Assembly: GCF_006569185.2 (NCBI RefSeq)
Contig: NZ_VIGC02000032.1
Location: forward strand, 1 to 64,000
Length of the DNA: 64,000 nucleotides
Source: Litorilinea aerophila
GTDB lineage: Bacteria; Chloroflexota; Anaerolineae; Caldilineales; Caldilineaceae
Direction: 5' to 3'
Under the pieces are notes generated by a model that saw nothing but the letters and a program-made list of their open reading frames with translations, was not told the DNA's origin and searched no databases. Shown one piece after another: positions 17,508 to 32,327 of this stretch. The position numbers and the translations under genes were made by a program. The stretch's first letter is position 1. Every line of letters starts with the position of its first letter.

Positions 17508-17925
17508 ACCGCGCTTTGTTTTTGACACCAATGTTGTTATCAGCGCACTCCTGCTGAAGCACTCTGTCGCTCGTCAGGCCTTTGATAAAGCAACCCAGCA
17601 GGGAAAATTACTCATCTCGTATGCTACCATTGAAGAATTGAACGATGTTTTACATCGTAAGGGATTCGAAAAGTATGTGACCGAAGAAGAGCGGTTGGAA
17701 TTCCTGGGCGCTTTTGTCAGGGACGGCATCCTGGTGGAGATCATGGAGCGCGTGGTTGCGTGTCGTGACCCTAAAGATGACAAGTTTTTGGAACTCGCTA
17801 TTAACGGTGATGCAATCTGTATCGTGAGCGGTGACGAAGACCTGCTGATTTTGCATCCATTTCGTGGGATAGCCATCATGACACCTCGGCAATTTTTGGA
17901 AGAGCCGGTACAAGGCGATGGTTAA
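17497..17925 (+). CDS. PIN-domain toxin (VapC-like ribonuclease)
   Basis: 142 aa. Predicted metal-dependent RNase. PIN acidic residues are visible in RFVFDTNVVISALL (D10, N12), EELNDVL, CRDPKDDKFLELA and VSGDEDLLIL, which match the PIN_3 or TIGR00305-type toxin family. The start overlaps the antitoxin's end, indicating coupling. It sits in a GC-poorer patch between the rodA operon and the terminator of the first nuo operon. Confidence 0.85.
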   Translation: MPNEPRFVFDTNVVISALLLKHSVARQAFDKATQQGKLLISYATIEELNDVLHRKGFEKYVTEEERLEFLGAFVRDGILVEIMERVVACRDPKDDKFLELAINGDAICIVSGDEDLLILHPFRGIAIMTPRQFLEEPVQGDG

Positions 17926-18056
17926 CCCGGCACCGAAGTCGATAAACCCTCGTTTCCGTTTAGGGACGCCTTCTGGCTCCCAGGTCTCTGCGTTGTTTTT
18001 GCTGTTTCGGCGGATGGGTCGAAATATAGAAAGAAAAGCGAGCAGTTTTAATAGCC

Positions 18057-18108
18057 CCAAACAAAACACCGGGGCCAGCGCTACTCCAGGATAGCGCTGG
18101 CCCCGGTG
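18057..18108 (-). terminator. Rho-independent terminator of the complete nuo operon
   Basis: Perfect 17-bp stem (18067-18083 with 18092-18108) and 8-base loop. On the minus strand it is followed by a T-rich run (TTTTGTTT, complement of about 18058-18066). It lies 40 bases after the nuoN stop. Confidence 0.85.
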
Positions 18109-18147
18109 CGTTATGCGGACAATAATCCCCTGTGTTCACCCCTCAGC

Positions 18148-19612
18148 TTAACTGCCAAGGCCGTTCCCGAAGAGGCCGGTCCAGAGGCTGGGATAGATGC
18201 CGATGAGAATGGTGAAGAGGGCCGCCAGGGCCACCCCTAGCTGGAGCGGGGCCCACTGTTTGCCCTGGGCGGCTGTCTCAGCGCCAGGCCGCTCGAAGTA
18301 CATGGCCACGGTGACCCGCAGGTAGTAGTAGGCGGCGATGGCACTGTTCAACATGCCGATGGCCGCCAGCCACGTCCAGCCCCCGTCCACTGCTGCCTTA
18401 AAGACGAACAGCTTGCCGAAGAATCCGGCCAGGGGCGGAATGCCGCTCAGGCTGAACATGAAGATGGCCATGGCCATGGCCAGCAAGGGCCAGCGGTCGG
18501 CGATGCCGGCCGCCCGGTTCTGCAGCGCGTCGTCCTCCTCGGCCTGTTCCAGGGCAATCACGATGGCGAAGGCACCGATGTTCATGAAGGCATAGGTGAA
18601 GAGGTAGAAGAGGGCTGCATCGGCGCCGGCCGGGGTGCCGGGGGCCAGCCCCACCAGGATGTATCCGGCATGGGCGATGCTGGAGTAGGCCAGCATCCGC
18701 TTCAGGCTGGTCTGACGCAGGGCGGCCAGGTTGCCCAGGGTCATGGTGAGCACTGCCAGGATGGCCAGCGCCCAGCCCCAGCTCTCCTGCTGGCCGGGTA
18801 CCGCTTCCAGCAGAAACCGGATGAAGGCGGCGAAGGCGGCAGCCTTGGTGCCCACGCTCATAAAGGCGGTGATGGGTGTGGGCGCCCCCTGGTAGACGTC
18901 GGGCGTCCACATGTGGAAGGGCACCAGCGAGACCTTGAAGCCGAAGCCAGCAATGAGCAGGGCAATCCCCGGATAGAGCAGGAAGAGGGAACCCTGGCCG
19001 CTGTTGAGCACTTCGGCGATGGCCGAGAGCTGGGTGCTGCCCGCCGCGCCGTAGACCAGCGCCGCGCCATAGGCAAAAAAGGAGCTGGCAAACGCCCCCA
19101 ACAAGAAGTACTTCATGCTGGCTTCTGTGCTGCGGGGGTTCTGCTGGTGCAGACCGCTGAGGATGTAGAGGGCCAGGGACAAGATCTCCAGGGCCAGGAA
19201 GATGGCGATCAGATCCGTGGCGCTGCCCATCATCACCATGCCCGAGGCCGCCAGCAGCAACAGGGCATAGTATTCCCCCATCTGTTTGTTGACCAGGGGG
19301 ATGTAGTGGACGCTCAGCAGAATGCCCAGGGCCGTGGCTACCAGCACAATCAGGCCGGTGCCCAGCGCGAAATGGTCGGTCACCGCCATGTTCTGGAAGG
19401 TGGCGGCAGGCTGATTCCAGAGCCAGGCACAGGCGGCTCCGGCCAGGATGACACCGACCAGGGCCAGCCAGGGCAACACCTGGCGCAGGGGCGACTGCTC
19501 CTCGTCGGCGAACATGTCCACCATCATGATGGCCATGGCCGTGACGACCAGGAGTAGTTCCGGGAGCAGGACGCTCCAGTTCAAGTCGGAGAGTTCCATG
19601 AGTGGCTGCATA

Positions 19613-19623
<11 letters not shown>
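18148..19623 (-). CDS. nuoN: NADH-quinone oxidoreductase subunit N (complete operon)
   Basis: Antiporter-like proton-pumping membrane subunit of complex I. 491 aa, about 14 helices. Conserved Glu in FLALEILSLALYILSG, the broken-helix Lys/Pro region GFGFKVSLVPFHMWTPDVYQGAPTPITAFMS and the second Lys region LKRMLAYSSIAHAGYILVG are present. The start overlaps the nuoM stop by 11 bases. Last gene of the operon before the terminator at 18067-18108. Confidence 0.96.
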
Positions 19624-21106
<1,483 letters not shown>

Positions 21107-21183
21107 CGAGTCTATCCTCTTGACACATGATAGGCGCGCAGGGCACCTGGCGATGGAAACCGATTCTCGTCGCGCGACATGGC

Positions 21184-23076
<1,893 letters not shown>

Positions 23077-23109
23077 GAGTGCGTCCTTCGTTCATGATTC
23101 CCTGACTAC

Positions 23110-23210
23110 GACTACAATCTGGCGTAAATGCCACGGCAGAAATTCCGGATGCCCTCTGGGCGCGCTACCTCTGGCGGAAACCATCGGCGAATTTCTGCCG
23201 GGATTTACTA
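23110..23210 (-). repeat. Palindromic intergenic repeat, copy 2 (nuoK-nuoL)
   Basis: Same element as 9801-9919, on the minus strand. It begins with the nuoK TAG stop (complement of 23208-23210) and the identical 23-base 5' arm, and ends with the ATTTACGCCAGATTGTA end near 23113. The centre is closest to copy 3 (CAGAGGTAGYGCGCCCAGAG in the same place). Confidence 0.9.
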
Positions 23211-23510
23211 CCACTTCATCAAATTGATTTCATCGATGTTGGTCGTCTTGCTGTGGCGAGTGTGGGCCAGGACGATGGCCAGCCCCACGGCCACCTCCGC
23301 CGCAGCCACGGCCATGATCATAAACACGAAGATCTGGCCGTTCAGGTTGTCCCACTGGCGGCTCAACGCGATCAGGGTCAGGTTGACGCTGTTGAGCATC
23401 ATTTCGACGCACATGAGGATGATGAGCGCGTTGCGTCGGAGTAGCACACCGGTGGCGCCGATCATGAAGATGACGCCGCTGAGGATCAGGTAGTAACTGG
23501 TTGGAACCAC
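23208..23510 (-). CDS. nuoK: NADH-quinone oxidoreductase subunit K (complete operon)
   Basis: Small three-helix membrane subunit. 100 aa, typical. The two conserved membrane Glu are visible in LIILMCVEMMLNSVNLTLI and AAAEVAVGLAIVLAH. The start is GTG 23510 with GAGGGG 7 bases upstream. Ends in TAG fused to repeat copy 2. Confidence 0.96.
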   Translation of the reverse strand: MVPTSYYLILSGVIFMIGATGVLLRRNALIILMCVEMMLNSVNLTLIALSRQWDNLNGQIFVFMIMAVAAAEVAVGLAIVLAHTRHSKTTNIDEINLMKW

Positions 23511-23543
23511 GGCTCTTCCCCTCGAATCAACAGAGATCTGGGT

Positions 23544-24062
23544 TTAGCGTTGCACTTCGTCCTTGGGCCGGCGGGCCAGCAGCAGGGCGCCCAACAAGGC
23601 CACCAGCAGGAGAACGGCTGCCAGTTCAAAGGGCAGGATGTAGCGGGTGAACAGGCTCATGCCCACTGCCTCGGGAATGCCGCCCTGGATGACCGTGGGG
23701 GCAGGTTCGACGCCCTGGAAGCTGGGCACCAGGGTGTAGACCATGGTGGCCACCATGATCAGGCCCAGGGTGATGCCCACAAAAGGCGTCCACGAGCGGT
23801 GGGCTGCCACCCCTTCGATCTCCTGGCTGCCGATGAGCATGATCACGAAGAGGATCAGCACCACAATGCCGCCGGCGTAGATGATAACCTGGGCCGCAGC
23901 CAGGAACTGAGCCTCCAGGGTGACGTACAGCACGGCCAGGGTGACGAAATGGGTCAACAGAAAGAGCGCGCTGTGCACAGGCTGGCGGCTGGCCACCACC
24001 CCAATGGCTGCCGCGAAGCTGAGGGCGCCCACCAGGATGAAAAAGAGCACTGGAAGGGACAT
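23544..24062 (-). CDS. nuoJ: NADH-quinone oxidoreductase subunit J (complete operon)
   Basis: Five-helix membrane subunit, 172 aa. The pi-bulge helix region is recognisable in LEAQFLAAAQVIIYAGGIVVLILFVIML. ATG 24062 lies 6 bases after the nuoI stop, with GGAG inside the nuoI 3' end as ribosome site. Ends with a short basic tail (LLARRPKDEVQR). Confidence 0.95.
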   Translation of the reverse strand: MSLPVLFFILVGALSFAAAIGVVASRQPVHSALFLLTHFVTLAVLYVTLEAQFLAAAQVIIYAGGIVVLILFVIMLIGSQEIEGVAAHRSWTPFVGITLGLIMVATMVYTLVPSFQGVEPAPTVIQGGIPEAVGMSLFTRYILPFELAAVLLLVALLGALLLARRPKDEVQR

Positions 24063-24068
24063 AGGGCT

Positions 24069-24539
24069 TTACTCCGGGCGGATGATGACGTGCGGTTCGG
24101 GCGGGTTCAACAGCTGCTCCTTGGTCAGGATCAGGTCCCGCCGGCTGTAGTTGGCCATGGCAAACTCATGCCCCAGGACAATGGCCTCGGTGGGGCAGGC
24201 CTCTTCACAGTCGCCACAGAAGACACAGCGCAGCAGGTTGATCTCGTATACTTTCGCATAGCGCTCGCCGGGCGAAGTCGGGTGCTCTGGGTCATTCTCC
24301 GCTGCCTCCACGTAGATGGCGCCCGTGGGACAGGCGGCCTCACAGAGCATGCAGCCGATGCACCGCTCCAGGCCGTTTTCATACCGGCGCAGCTCATGGC
24401 GACCCCGGAAGCGAGGGTACAGGGGAGCCGCGTCCCGAGGGTATTCGATGGTCACCGGTTTCTGGCGCAGCGCCTTCAGAGAGACGCCCATCGCCTTGCC
24501 GATGTCAATTGCTCCCTTGATAAAGTCATGGATGGCCAT
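24069..24539 (-). CDS. nuoI: NADH-quinone oxidoreductase subunit I, two [4Fe-4S] clusters (complete operon)
   Basis: Peripheral ferredoxin-like subunit carrying clusters N6a and N6b. 156 aa. The two full motifs are [12 protein letters not shown] and [12 protein letters not shown], each followed by the distal Cys-Pro pairing. The family segment [19 protein letters not shown] precedes them. The second operon has no partner for this gene. Confidence 0.96.
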   Translation of the reverse strand: MAIHDFIKGAIDIGKAMGVSLKALRQKPVTIEYPRDAAPLYPRFRGRHELRRYENGLERCIGCMLCEAACPTGAIYVEAAENDPEHPTSPGERYAKVYEINLLRCVFCGDCEEACPTEAIVLGHEFAMANYSRRDLILTKEQLLNPPEPHVIIRPE

Positions 24540-24593
24540 AATCGTTCTTTTCCCCTGAAAACCGGCCAGCCTGTGGCTGCCCGGGCATCTCTG

Positions 24594-25583
24594 TTATTTG
24601 AACAACACCGTCAGCACCGCTGTGATGATCATGTAGGCCAGGCTCAAAGGCAGCAACTGTTTCCAGGTGAAGCGCATCAGCTGGTCATAGCGGGGCCGGC
24701 TGACACTGGCCCGCACCCAGATGAACAGGAAGAGCAGGGCGATCACCTTGGCTGCCAGGATGAACGGTCCCAAAAAGGGGAGAATTTCGCTGCCGATGCC
24801 AAAGGGCAGCTTGTAGCCCCCGAAAAAGAGGGTAGCCATGATGGTGCTGGTGGTGATCATGTTGATGTATTCGGCGATCATGAACAGGGAGAATTTCATC
24901 CCCCCATATTCCGTCTGATAGCCCGCCACCAGCTCATTTTCCGTCTCCGGCAGGTCGAAGGGGCTGCGGTTGGTCTCGGCCAGGATGCAGATGAAGAAGA
25001 GGGGGAACATGATCCACAGCCAGAGCCATTCCCACCAGGCCCGGGGGGTTTCCACCAGCTCCACCAGGCTAAACCCGCCCGCCAGGATCAGGATGCTGAC
25101 CAGAAAAAGGCCCAGGGGCAGTTCGTAGGAGATCATCTGGGCCGACGAGCGCAGGGCGCCCAGCAGGGAGTAGTTGTTGTTGCTGCTCCAGCCAGCCAGG
25201 ATGACGCCGTAGGTCTCCACGCCGGCAATGGCCAGGATCCAGAGGAAGCCGATCTTGACGTCGGCCACCGCTGGCACCCCCTTGGCCACCGGGATCACCG
25301 CCCAGATCACCAGGGCCGGCATCAGGGCCAGGGCCGGCGCCAGCAGATAGACCGGCTTGTCCACATGCCGGGGCACAATCTCCTCTTTGAACATGGCCTT
25401 CACCGCGTCCGCCGCCGGCTGCAGCAGGCCAAAACGGCCGGCCCGGTTGGGGCCATAGCGGACCTGAAAGCGGGCCAGCAACTTGCGCTCGAACCAGGTC
25501 AGGTACGCAGCGCCGGTCAAGAGCACGAAGGCCAGGACGATGGAGCGAAGGACCGGTAAGATGACAAGGTTCAGCCAATCCAT
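24594..25583 (-). CDS. nuoH: NADH-quinone oxidoreductase subunit H (complete operon)
   Basis: Membrane subunit forming most of the quinone channel and its link to the pumps. 329 aa, typical. Conserved blocks WFERKLLARFQVRYGPNRAG (Glu32), SYELPLGLF and AETNRSPFDLPETENELVAGYQTEYGGMKF are intact, unlike in the second copy. The frame extends upstream, but the protein clearly begins MDWLNLVILPVLRSIVLAF at ATG 25583. Repeat copy 3 separates it from nuoG. Confidence 0.96.
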   Translation of the reverse strand: MDWLNLVILPVLRSIVLAFVLLTGAAYLTWFERKLLARFQVRYGPNRAGRFGLLQPAADAVKAMFKEEIVPRHVDKPVYLLAPALALMPALVIWAVIPVAKGVPAVADVKIGFLWILAIAGVETYGVILAGWSSNNNYSLLGALRSSAQMISYELPLGLFLVSILILAGGFSLVELVETPRAWWEWLWLWIMFPLFFICILAETNRSPFDLPETENELVAGYQTEYGGMKFSLFMIAEYINMITTSTIMATLFFGGYKLPFGIGSEILPFLGPFILAAKVIALLFLFIWVRASVSRPRYDQLMRFTWKQLLPLSLAYMIITAVLTVLFK

Positions 25584-25603
25584 AGCACGTTCCAATCTTA
25601 CTT

Positions 25604-25699
25604 GTACAATCTGGCGTAAATACCACGGCAGAAATTCCGGGTGCCCTCTGGGCGCACTACCTCTGGTGGAACCTATCGGCGAATTTCTGCCGGGATTTA
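25604..25699 (-). repeat. Palindromic intergenic repeat, copy 3 (nuoG-nuoH)
   Basis: Minus-strand copy. Its first three bases TAA (complement of 25697-25699) are the nuoG stop codon itself. The 5' arm is identical to the other copies and the element ends in ATTTACGCCAGATTGTAC near 25604, about 20 bases before the nuoH ATG. The centre closely resembles copy 2. Confidence 0.9.
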
Positions 25700-28246
25700 C
25701 CTGGTTTTGACCCGGACAGTTTCCACGTCGCTGCCGTTGAGCAACGCCCCCACAGGCGCCCCGGGCAGGCTTTCCGGAATCCAGACTGTGCCCGGCTGCA
25801 CCTGGGCATGGCGCACGGCCTTCAGGGTCAGCTGCCCGTGGTCGTTGCCCACCTGGACCTCTGCCCCGTCCTGGATGCCCAGCCGCTCGGCGTCGGCGGG
25901 GTTGAAGCCGGCCACCGGCCCAAAGGCCATGTTCTGCATCTGGGTGGTCAGCCGGAAGAGGGTGCCGCCATCGTAGAGGACGGTGCCCGTCACCAGGGTG
26001 AACTCGTCCCCGTCGGCTGCCGGGAGCGGAGGCTGCTGCACTTTGCGGTAGGCTGGCCGCGGGCGAACTGCCGCAGCGTCCCACTGCAAGCCCTGGTCGC
26101 CCAGCGCGTCCCAGGTGAGCCCCCCGTAGAAGGGGATGGCCTGGCTGATCTCCCGGGTGATGGCCTGCTCGTCGGCGTAGGGCCAGTTCACCCCCATGCG
26201 CACAGCCAGATGATCCAGGATCATCCAGTCGGGCGCGGCCTTGCTGTGGGGGTTCTGGACAGCCTTGGGCGCCCGCTGGACCCGGCGCTCCAGGTTGGTG
26301 AAGGTGCCGTCGCATTCGGCCCAGCTCACCGCGGGCAGGACCACGTCCGCCTTCTGGGCGGTTTCGGTGAGGAAGAGCTCCTGCACCACCAGGAAGTCCA
26401 GCTTGTCCAGGTTGGCCGCCCAGGTGGGCCGTTCGCTGGCCGGGTTGGCCCCCATGATGTAGAGGGCCTTGATGGCCTGGCCGGCGCCGTCCAGCATCTG
26501 GCGGTAGGTCAGGCCCGGGTCGGTGGGAAGCTGGCAGCCCCAGAGCCGCTCCAGGCGCTGGCGGGCCTCCGGGTCATCCAGGCTGGCGTAGCCGGGCAGC
26601 TGGTTGGGCAAGACGCCCATGTCCCGCACGCCCTGGCTGTTGGCCTCCAGGCCCACGTAGGCCAGTCGTTCGTAGTGGCCGGTGGCCATGGCCAGGTTGA
26701 TCAGCCCGTTGACCACATTCTGGCCGTTGGCGCCTCGGGCCACCATGGGCCCGTAGATGATCAGGGCCTGCTTGCTCTCGGCCAGCAGGCGGGCCGCTTC
26801 CTGGACAGTGGCCGGGTCCACGCCGCACAGCTCCTGAAGCTGCTGCTCGGTCACGTCGGCCACCATCTGTTCCACCCGGGGCTTTTCACCTTCGTTGACG
26901 GCCAGGGCAGCCTTGGTCAGGCCGTTGAGCAGGGTCGCTTCGGTGCCGGGCCGGTAGCCCAGGTAGGGGCCGTTGTAGCGGGTCAGTTCGATCTTGCGGG
27001 GGTGGGCGATGATCAGGCGGGCGCCACCCCGGCGCACGGCCCGCTTCAGGTGCAGGTCCAGGATGGGCAGCTCTTCCGACGGGTCCACCCCGAAGAGGAA
27101 GATGGTATCCACCTTGGGGTCGGGGCCGTACTGGGGCTTCATCACATCGGCCAGCGCGGGCAGGCCGGTGGGCAGGGCAGCCACTTCGGCCCCGTCCCGG
27201 TGGTCGATGTTGTTGGTGCCGATGAGCTCCCGCATGAAGCGCTGGAAGAGGTAGTTGCTCTCGTTGCTCAGCTTGGCACTGCCGATGCCGCCGATGGCGT
27301 TGGGGCCGTGCCGTTCCTTGATCTCCCGCAGGCGGTCGGCCACCGTCTGGATGGCTTCTTTCCAGGAGGTGGGAACCAATTCGCCATTCTTGCGCACCAG
27401 GGGCATGGTGAGGCGTTCCTGGCTGTTGACCCAGGCGTGGGCGAAGCGCCCCTTGTCGCAGATCCACTGGTCGTTGACCTGCATGTTCTCCCGCCCCACA
27501 ATGCGGCGCACGGTATGGGTCCGGCTGTCCAGGCGGATGTTGCAGCCGATGGAGCAGTGGTTGCAGACGCTGGGGGTGCGCTCGATCTCCCACGGGCGGA
27601 AGGCGAAGCGGGCCACCCGGTTGGTGAGGGCGCCCACCGGGCAGATGTCGATGATGTTGCCGCTGGTCTTGGCGTCCACTGGCTTGCCATCCTGGATGTC
27701 GATGATGGTGGCGCCGCCCCGTTCAAAGAGGCCCAACTGGGGCTTGTCCTCCCACTCCTCCAGGTAGCGGATGCAGCGCCAGCAGATCACGCAGCGCTCC
27801 TGATCCAGCACGATGGTATCGGAGATCAGGTAGTGCTTTTGCTTGTGGCGCTTGGGTTCCACCAGCTGGCTGATGCCAGGGCCGAAGCGCATGGTCTGGT
27901 CCTGGAGGGGACATTCGCCGCCCTTGTCGCAGATGGGGCAATCCAGCGGGTGGTTGAGCAGAATGAAGGCCAGGTTGGCCTCCTGGGTGGCCTTCACCTG
28001 TTCGGTGTTGGTGCGAACCACCATGCCGTCCCGAACGGGGACCGAACAGGCCGTCTGGAGCATGGGGCCCCGGGGGCCGTCGATTTCCACCAGGCACATG
28101 CGGCAACAGGCTACCGGGTCCAGCTTGGGGTGGCTGCAGAAGACCGGGATTTCGATCCGGAGTTTGGCCGCCGCGTCCACCACCAGAGTGCCGGCCGGTA
28201 CGGTCACCTCCTGGCCATCAATGGTAAGGGTTACTTGTTCGGTCAT
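25697..28246 (-). CDS. nuoG: NADH-quinone oxidoreductase subunit G (complete operon)
   Basis: Large iron-sulfur subunit. 849 aa. N-terminal [2Fe-2S] domain (CSHPKLDPVACCRMC, C in TACSVPV), the His-Cys3 cluster (HPLDCPICDKGGECPL), a [4Fe-4S] motif (CVICWRCIRYLEEW with later Cys-Pro-Val-Gly-Ala-Leu), and the additional CNHCSIGCNIRL plus downstream C in WICDKGRF that binds cluster N7 in E. coli and Thermus. A molybdopterin-oxidoreductase-like region without cofactor follows. The stop codon lies inside repeat copy 3. Confidence 0.96.
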   Translation of the reverse strand: MTEQVTLTIDGQEVTVPAGTLVVDAAAKLRIEIPVFCSHPKLDPVACCRMCLVEIDGPRGPMLQTACSVPVRDGMVVRTNTEQVKATQEANLAFILLNHPLDCPICDKGGECPLQDQTMRFGPGISQLVEPKRHKQKHYLISDTIVLDQERCVICWRCIRYLEEWEDKPQLGLFERGGATIIDIQDGKPVDAKTSGNIIDICPVGALTNRVARFAFRPWEIERTPSVCNHCSIGCNIRLDSRTHTVRRIVGRENMQVNDQWICDKGRFAHAWVNSQERLTMPLVRKNGELVPTSWKEAIQTVADRLREIKERHGPNAIGGIGSAKLSNESNYLFQRFMRELIGTNNIDHRDGAEVAALPTGLPALADVMKPQYGPDPKVDTIFLFGVDPSEELPILDLHLKRAVRRGGARLIIAHPRKIELTRYNGPYLGYRPGTEATLLNGLTKAALAVNEGEKPRVEQMVADVTEQQLQELCGVDPATVQEAARLLAESKQALIIYGPMVARGANGQNVVNGLINLAMATGHYERLAYVGLEANSQGVRDMGVLPNQLPGYASLDDPEARQRLERLWGCQLPTDPGLTYRQMLDGAGQAIKALYIMGANPASERPTWAANLDKLDFLVVQELFLTETAQKADVVLPAVSWAECDGTFTNLERRVQRAPKAVQNPHSKAAPDWMILDHLAVRMGVNWPYADEQAITREISQAIPFYGGLTWDALGDQGLQWDAAAVRPRPAYRKVQQPPLPAADGDEFTLVTGTVLYDGGTLFRLTTQMQNMAFGPVAGFNPADAERLGIQDGAEVQVGNDHGQLTLKAVRHAQVQPGTVWIPESLPGAPVGALLNGSDVETVRVKTR

Positions 28247-28366
28247 AGGGGTGCATCACCTGTCGTTACACTGGCTGATCTACCACCCGGGTGCGCAGGT
28301 CCACCGGCTCGTGAGGATGGACATCGGCCACGCACCTGTGGAAGATGTTCGTGACACTCGTCGATG

Positions 28367-28417
28367 GATGCGTCCCTGTTTGGCGGGTACTGGCTGGCAG
28401 CCAAACGGGGACGCATC
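28367..28417 (-). promoter_or_regulatory. Strong hairpin between nuoEF and nuoG
   Basis: Arms 28367-28384 and 28400-28417 pair over 18 bases with one wobble, loop 15 bases. No T-tract follows in the transcribed (minus) direction, so it is not a simple terminator. It lies in the 181-base gap upstream of nuoG and could shape mRNA processing or stability. Confidence 0.6.
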
Positions 28418-28427
28418 CCTTTGTTGA

Positions 28428-30398
<1,971 letters not shown>

Positions 30399-30439
30399 TG
30401 GCTTGCTTCCTCACGCTGATGGGTGCGTAGTGCGTGGCG

Positions 30440-32278
30440 CTAGCGATCCACTTCACCCAGCACGATGTCGATCGTCCCGATATTGGTAATCACGTCCGAC
30501 AGCATCTCCCCCTTGCACATCTTGCTGATGGCGAAGAGGTTGTTGAAGCTCGGCCCACGCACATGCAGGCGATAGGGGACGGCCGAACCGTCGCTGTAAA
30601 TGTAGAAGCCCAGTTCACCCTTGCTGGCTTCGATGCCGTGATAGACCATCCCCGGCGGCACCCGGAAGCCTTCGGTCATCAACTTGAAGTGATGGATCAG
30701 AGCTTCCATGCTGATGTCCAGCTCGGCGCGCGGGGGCGGCGTCACCTTGCGGTCGTCGGTGCGGTAGAGGCCGTCCGGCAGGTTGTTCAGCGCCTGCTCG
30801 ATGATGCGCAGGCTCTGGCGCATCTCTTCCATGCGCACCAGATAGCGGCTGTAGCTGTCCCCTTCGTTGAAGACCGGGACTTTGAAGTCGTAATTCTCAT
30901 AGCCGGAGTAGGGCATGTCCCGGCGCAGATCCCAGTCCACGCCACTGCCCCGCAGCATGGGGCCGGTCAGGCCCATGTCGATGACATCTTCTCGGCTGAG
31001 AACACCGATCCCCTCCAGCCGCTCCTGCCAGATGGGCGATTCGGTGAGCATGGCCTCGTAGTCGTCGATGTAGCCGGGCATCACCCGCAGGAAGTCCCGC
31101 AGGTGCTCGATGAACGCGGGCGGCAAGTCCTTCCAGACGCCGCCGATGCGGATGTAGCTGAGGGTCAGACGGGCGCCGCAGACCATCTCAAAGAGATCCA
31201 GGATCCGTTCTCGCTCCCGGGTGGCGTACATGAGCAGGCTCATGCCGGTGCCGGAGACGTCCAGCACGTGGGTGCCCAGCCAGAAGAGGTGGGAGGCGAT
31301 GCGCTGGAGCTCGGCCATGATGACCCGGATCACCTGGGCCCGCTCGGGGATCTCCAGCCCCAGCAATTTCTCCACAGCCAGCACATAGCCCAGGTTGTTG
31401 CTCATGGACGAGAGGTAGTCCATGCGGTCGGTGTAGTAGACGAAGTCCTTGTAGCGCTTGTTCTCGCCCGTCTTTTCAAAGCCGCTGTGCAGGTAGCCCA
31501 GGTCTGGGTCTACATTGACCACCGTCTCGCCGTCCAGCTCCACCACCAGGCGTAGAACGCCGTGGGTGCTGGGGTGGTGGGGGCCCAGGTTGATGATCAT
31601 GTTTTCCCGGTGCATGCCCGGCGGGACATGGGGCTTGATGCTCTCGGCCGGCAACACCTGCTTGCCCAGGGTTTCGAATTCGGGATCTTCCCAGGTGAGG
31701 GTGAAGGGCACTTCCTCGCCACCCAGGGGGATGTCCTTGCGCAGGGGGTGGTAGGGCCAGTGCTCGGGCATGAGGATGCGGCGCAGGTCGGGGTGGCCGG
31801 TGAAGCGGATGCCCATCAGGTCATAGACCTCCCGCTCCGGCCAGTTGGCCCCCTGGTAGACGGCCGTCAGGCTGGGCACGGCTGCGTTTTCGTCATCCCC
31901 CGGCACAGGGCAGATGACCATCAGGTGCTGCTTGCGCCGGTAGGAGCGGAACTGGTAGACGGTGTGGAAACGTTCCTCGCCCTGGGGAATGGGCAGTTTG
32001 AGCCGGTCCACGGCAGTGACGTCGATGAGGGCTTCGTAGGCCAGCTGGGGATCCGTTTTCAGGAATTGGGCCAGCTCCACCAGCCTGTCGGCGGTGACGT
32101 AGACCATCTGCTGGCCCCGGTGTTGGCCGGCGGCCAGGATGGCGTCGCCGAAGCGCTCGACGATGCGCCGGGTGTCCTCCGTCTCCCCGGTGGGCAGGGG
32201 AGCCAGGGCCGGGATAGACGGGTCGTTGAGGCCGGGGAGCGTTTCATAGGGTCGGTGAATCGGAGAGACGTTCAGCAT
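30440..32278 (-). CDS. nuoCD: Fused NADH-quinone oxidoreductase subunits C and D
   Basis: 612 aa. NuoC part up to ~200 (ALIDVTAVDR, FRSYRRKQHLMVI, PSLTAVYQGANWPEREVYDLMGI), then the NuoD (49 kDa) part from MIINLGPHHPSTHGVLRL, with the quinone-site His and Tyr-containing block DLGYLHSGFEKTGENKRYKDFVYYTDRMDY. The C terminus ends DIVLGEVDR as usual. The frame is open upstream; ATG 32278 is preceded by GGAG at 8 bases and matches family starts. C-D fusion is also known in E. coli, so this is a common variant. Confidence 0.95.
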   Translation of the reverse strand: MLNVSPIHRPYETLPGLNDPSIPALAPLPTGETEDTRRIVERFGDAILAAGQHRGQQMVYVTADRLVELAQFLKTDPQLAYEALIDVTAVDRLKLPIPQGEERFHTVYQFRSYRRKQHLMVICPVPGDDENAAVPSLTAVYQGANWPEREVYDLMGIRFTGHPDLRRILMPEHWPYHPLRKDIPLGGEEVPFTLTWEDPEFETLGKQVLPAESIKPHVPPGMHRENMIINLGPHHPSTHGVLRLVVELDGETVVNVDPDLGYLHSGFEKTGENKRYKDFVYYTDRMDYLSSMSNNLGYVLAVEKLLGLEIPERAQVIRVIMAELQRIASHLFWLGTHVLDVSGTGMSLLMYATRERERILDLFEMVCGARLTLSYIRIGGVWKDLPPAFIEHLRDFLRVMPGYIDDYEAMLTESPIWQERLEGIGVLSREDVIDMGLTGPMLRGSGVDWDLRRDMPYSGYENYDFKVPVFNEGDSYSRYLVRMEEMRQSLRIIEQALNNLPDGLYRTDDRKVTPPPRAELDISMEALIHHFKLMTEGFRVPPGMVYHGIEASKGELGFYIYSDGSAVPYRLHVRGPSFNNLFAISKMCKGEMLSDVITNIGTIDIVLGEVDR

Positions 32279-32327
32279 GGGTTTCTCCAGACAGATGGTG
32301 TGCGATACCGGGGAGACCAGGCTTCGG

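Noticed and set aside
25808-28354. 848-codon plus-strand frame opposite nuoG
   Set aside because: Shadow of nuoG, whose iron-sulfur motifs are all intact on the minus strand; no recognisable domain in the shadow.
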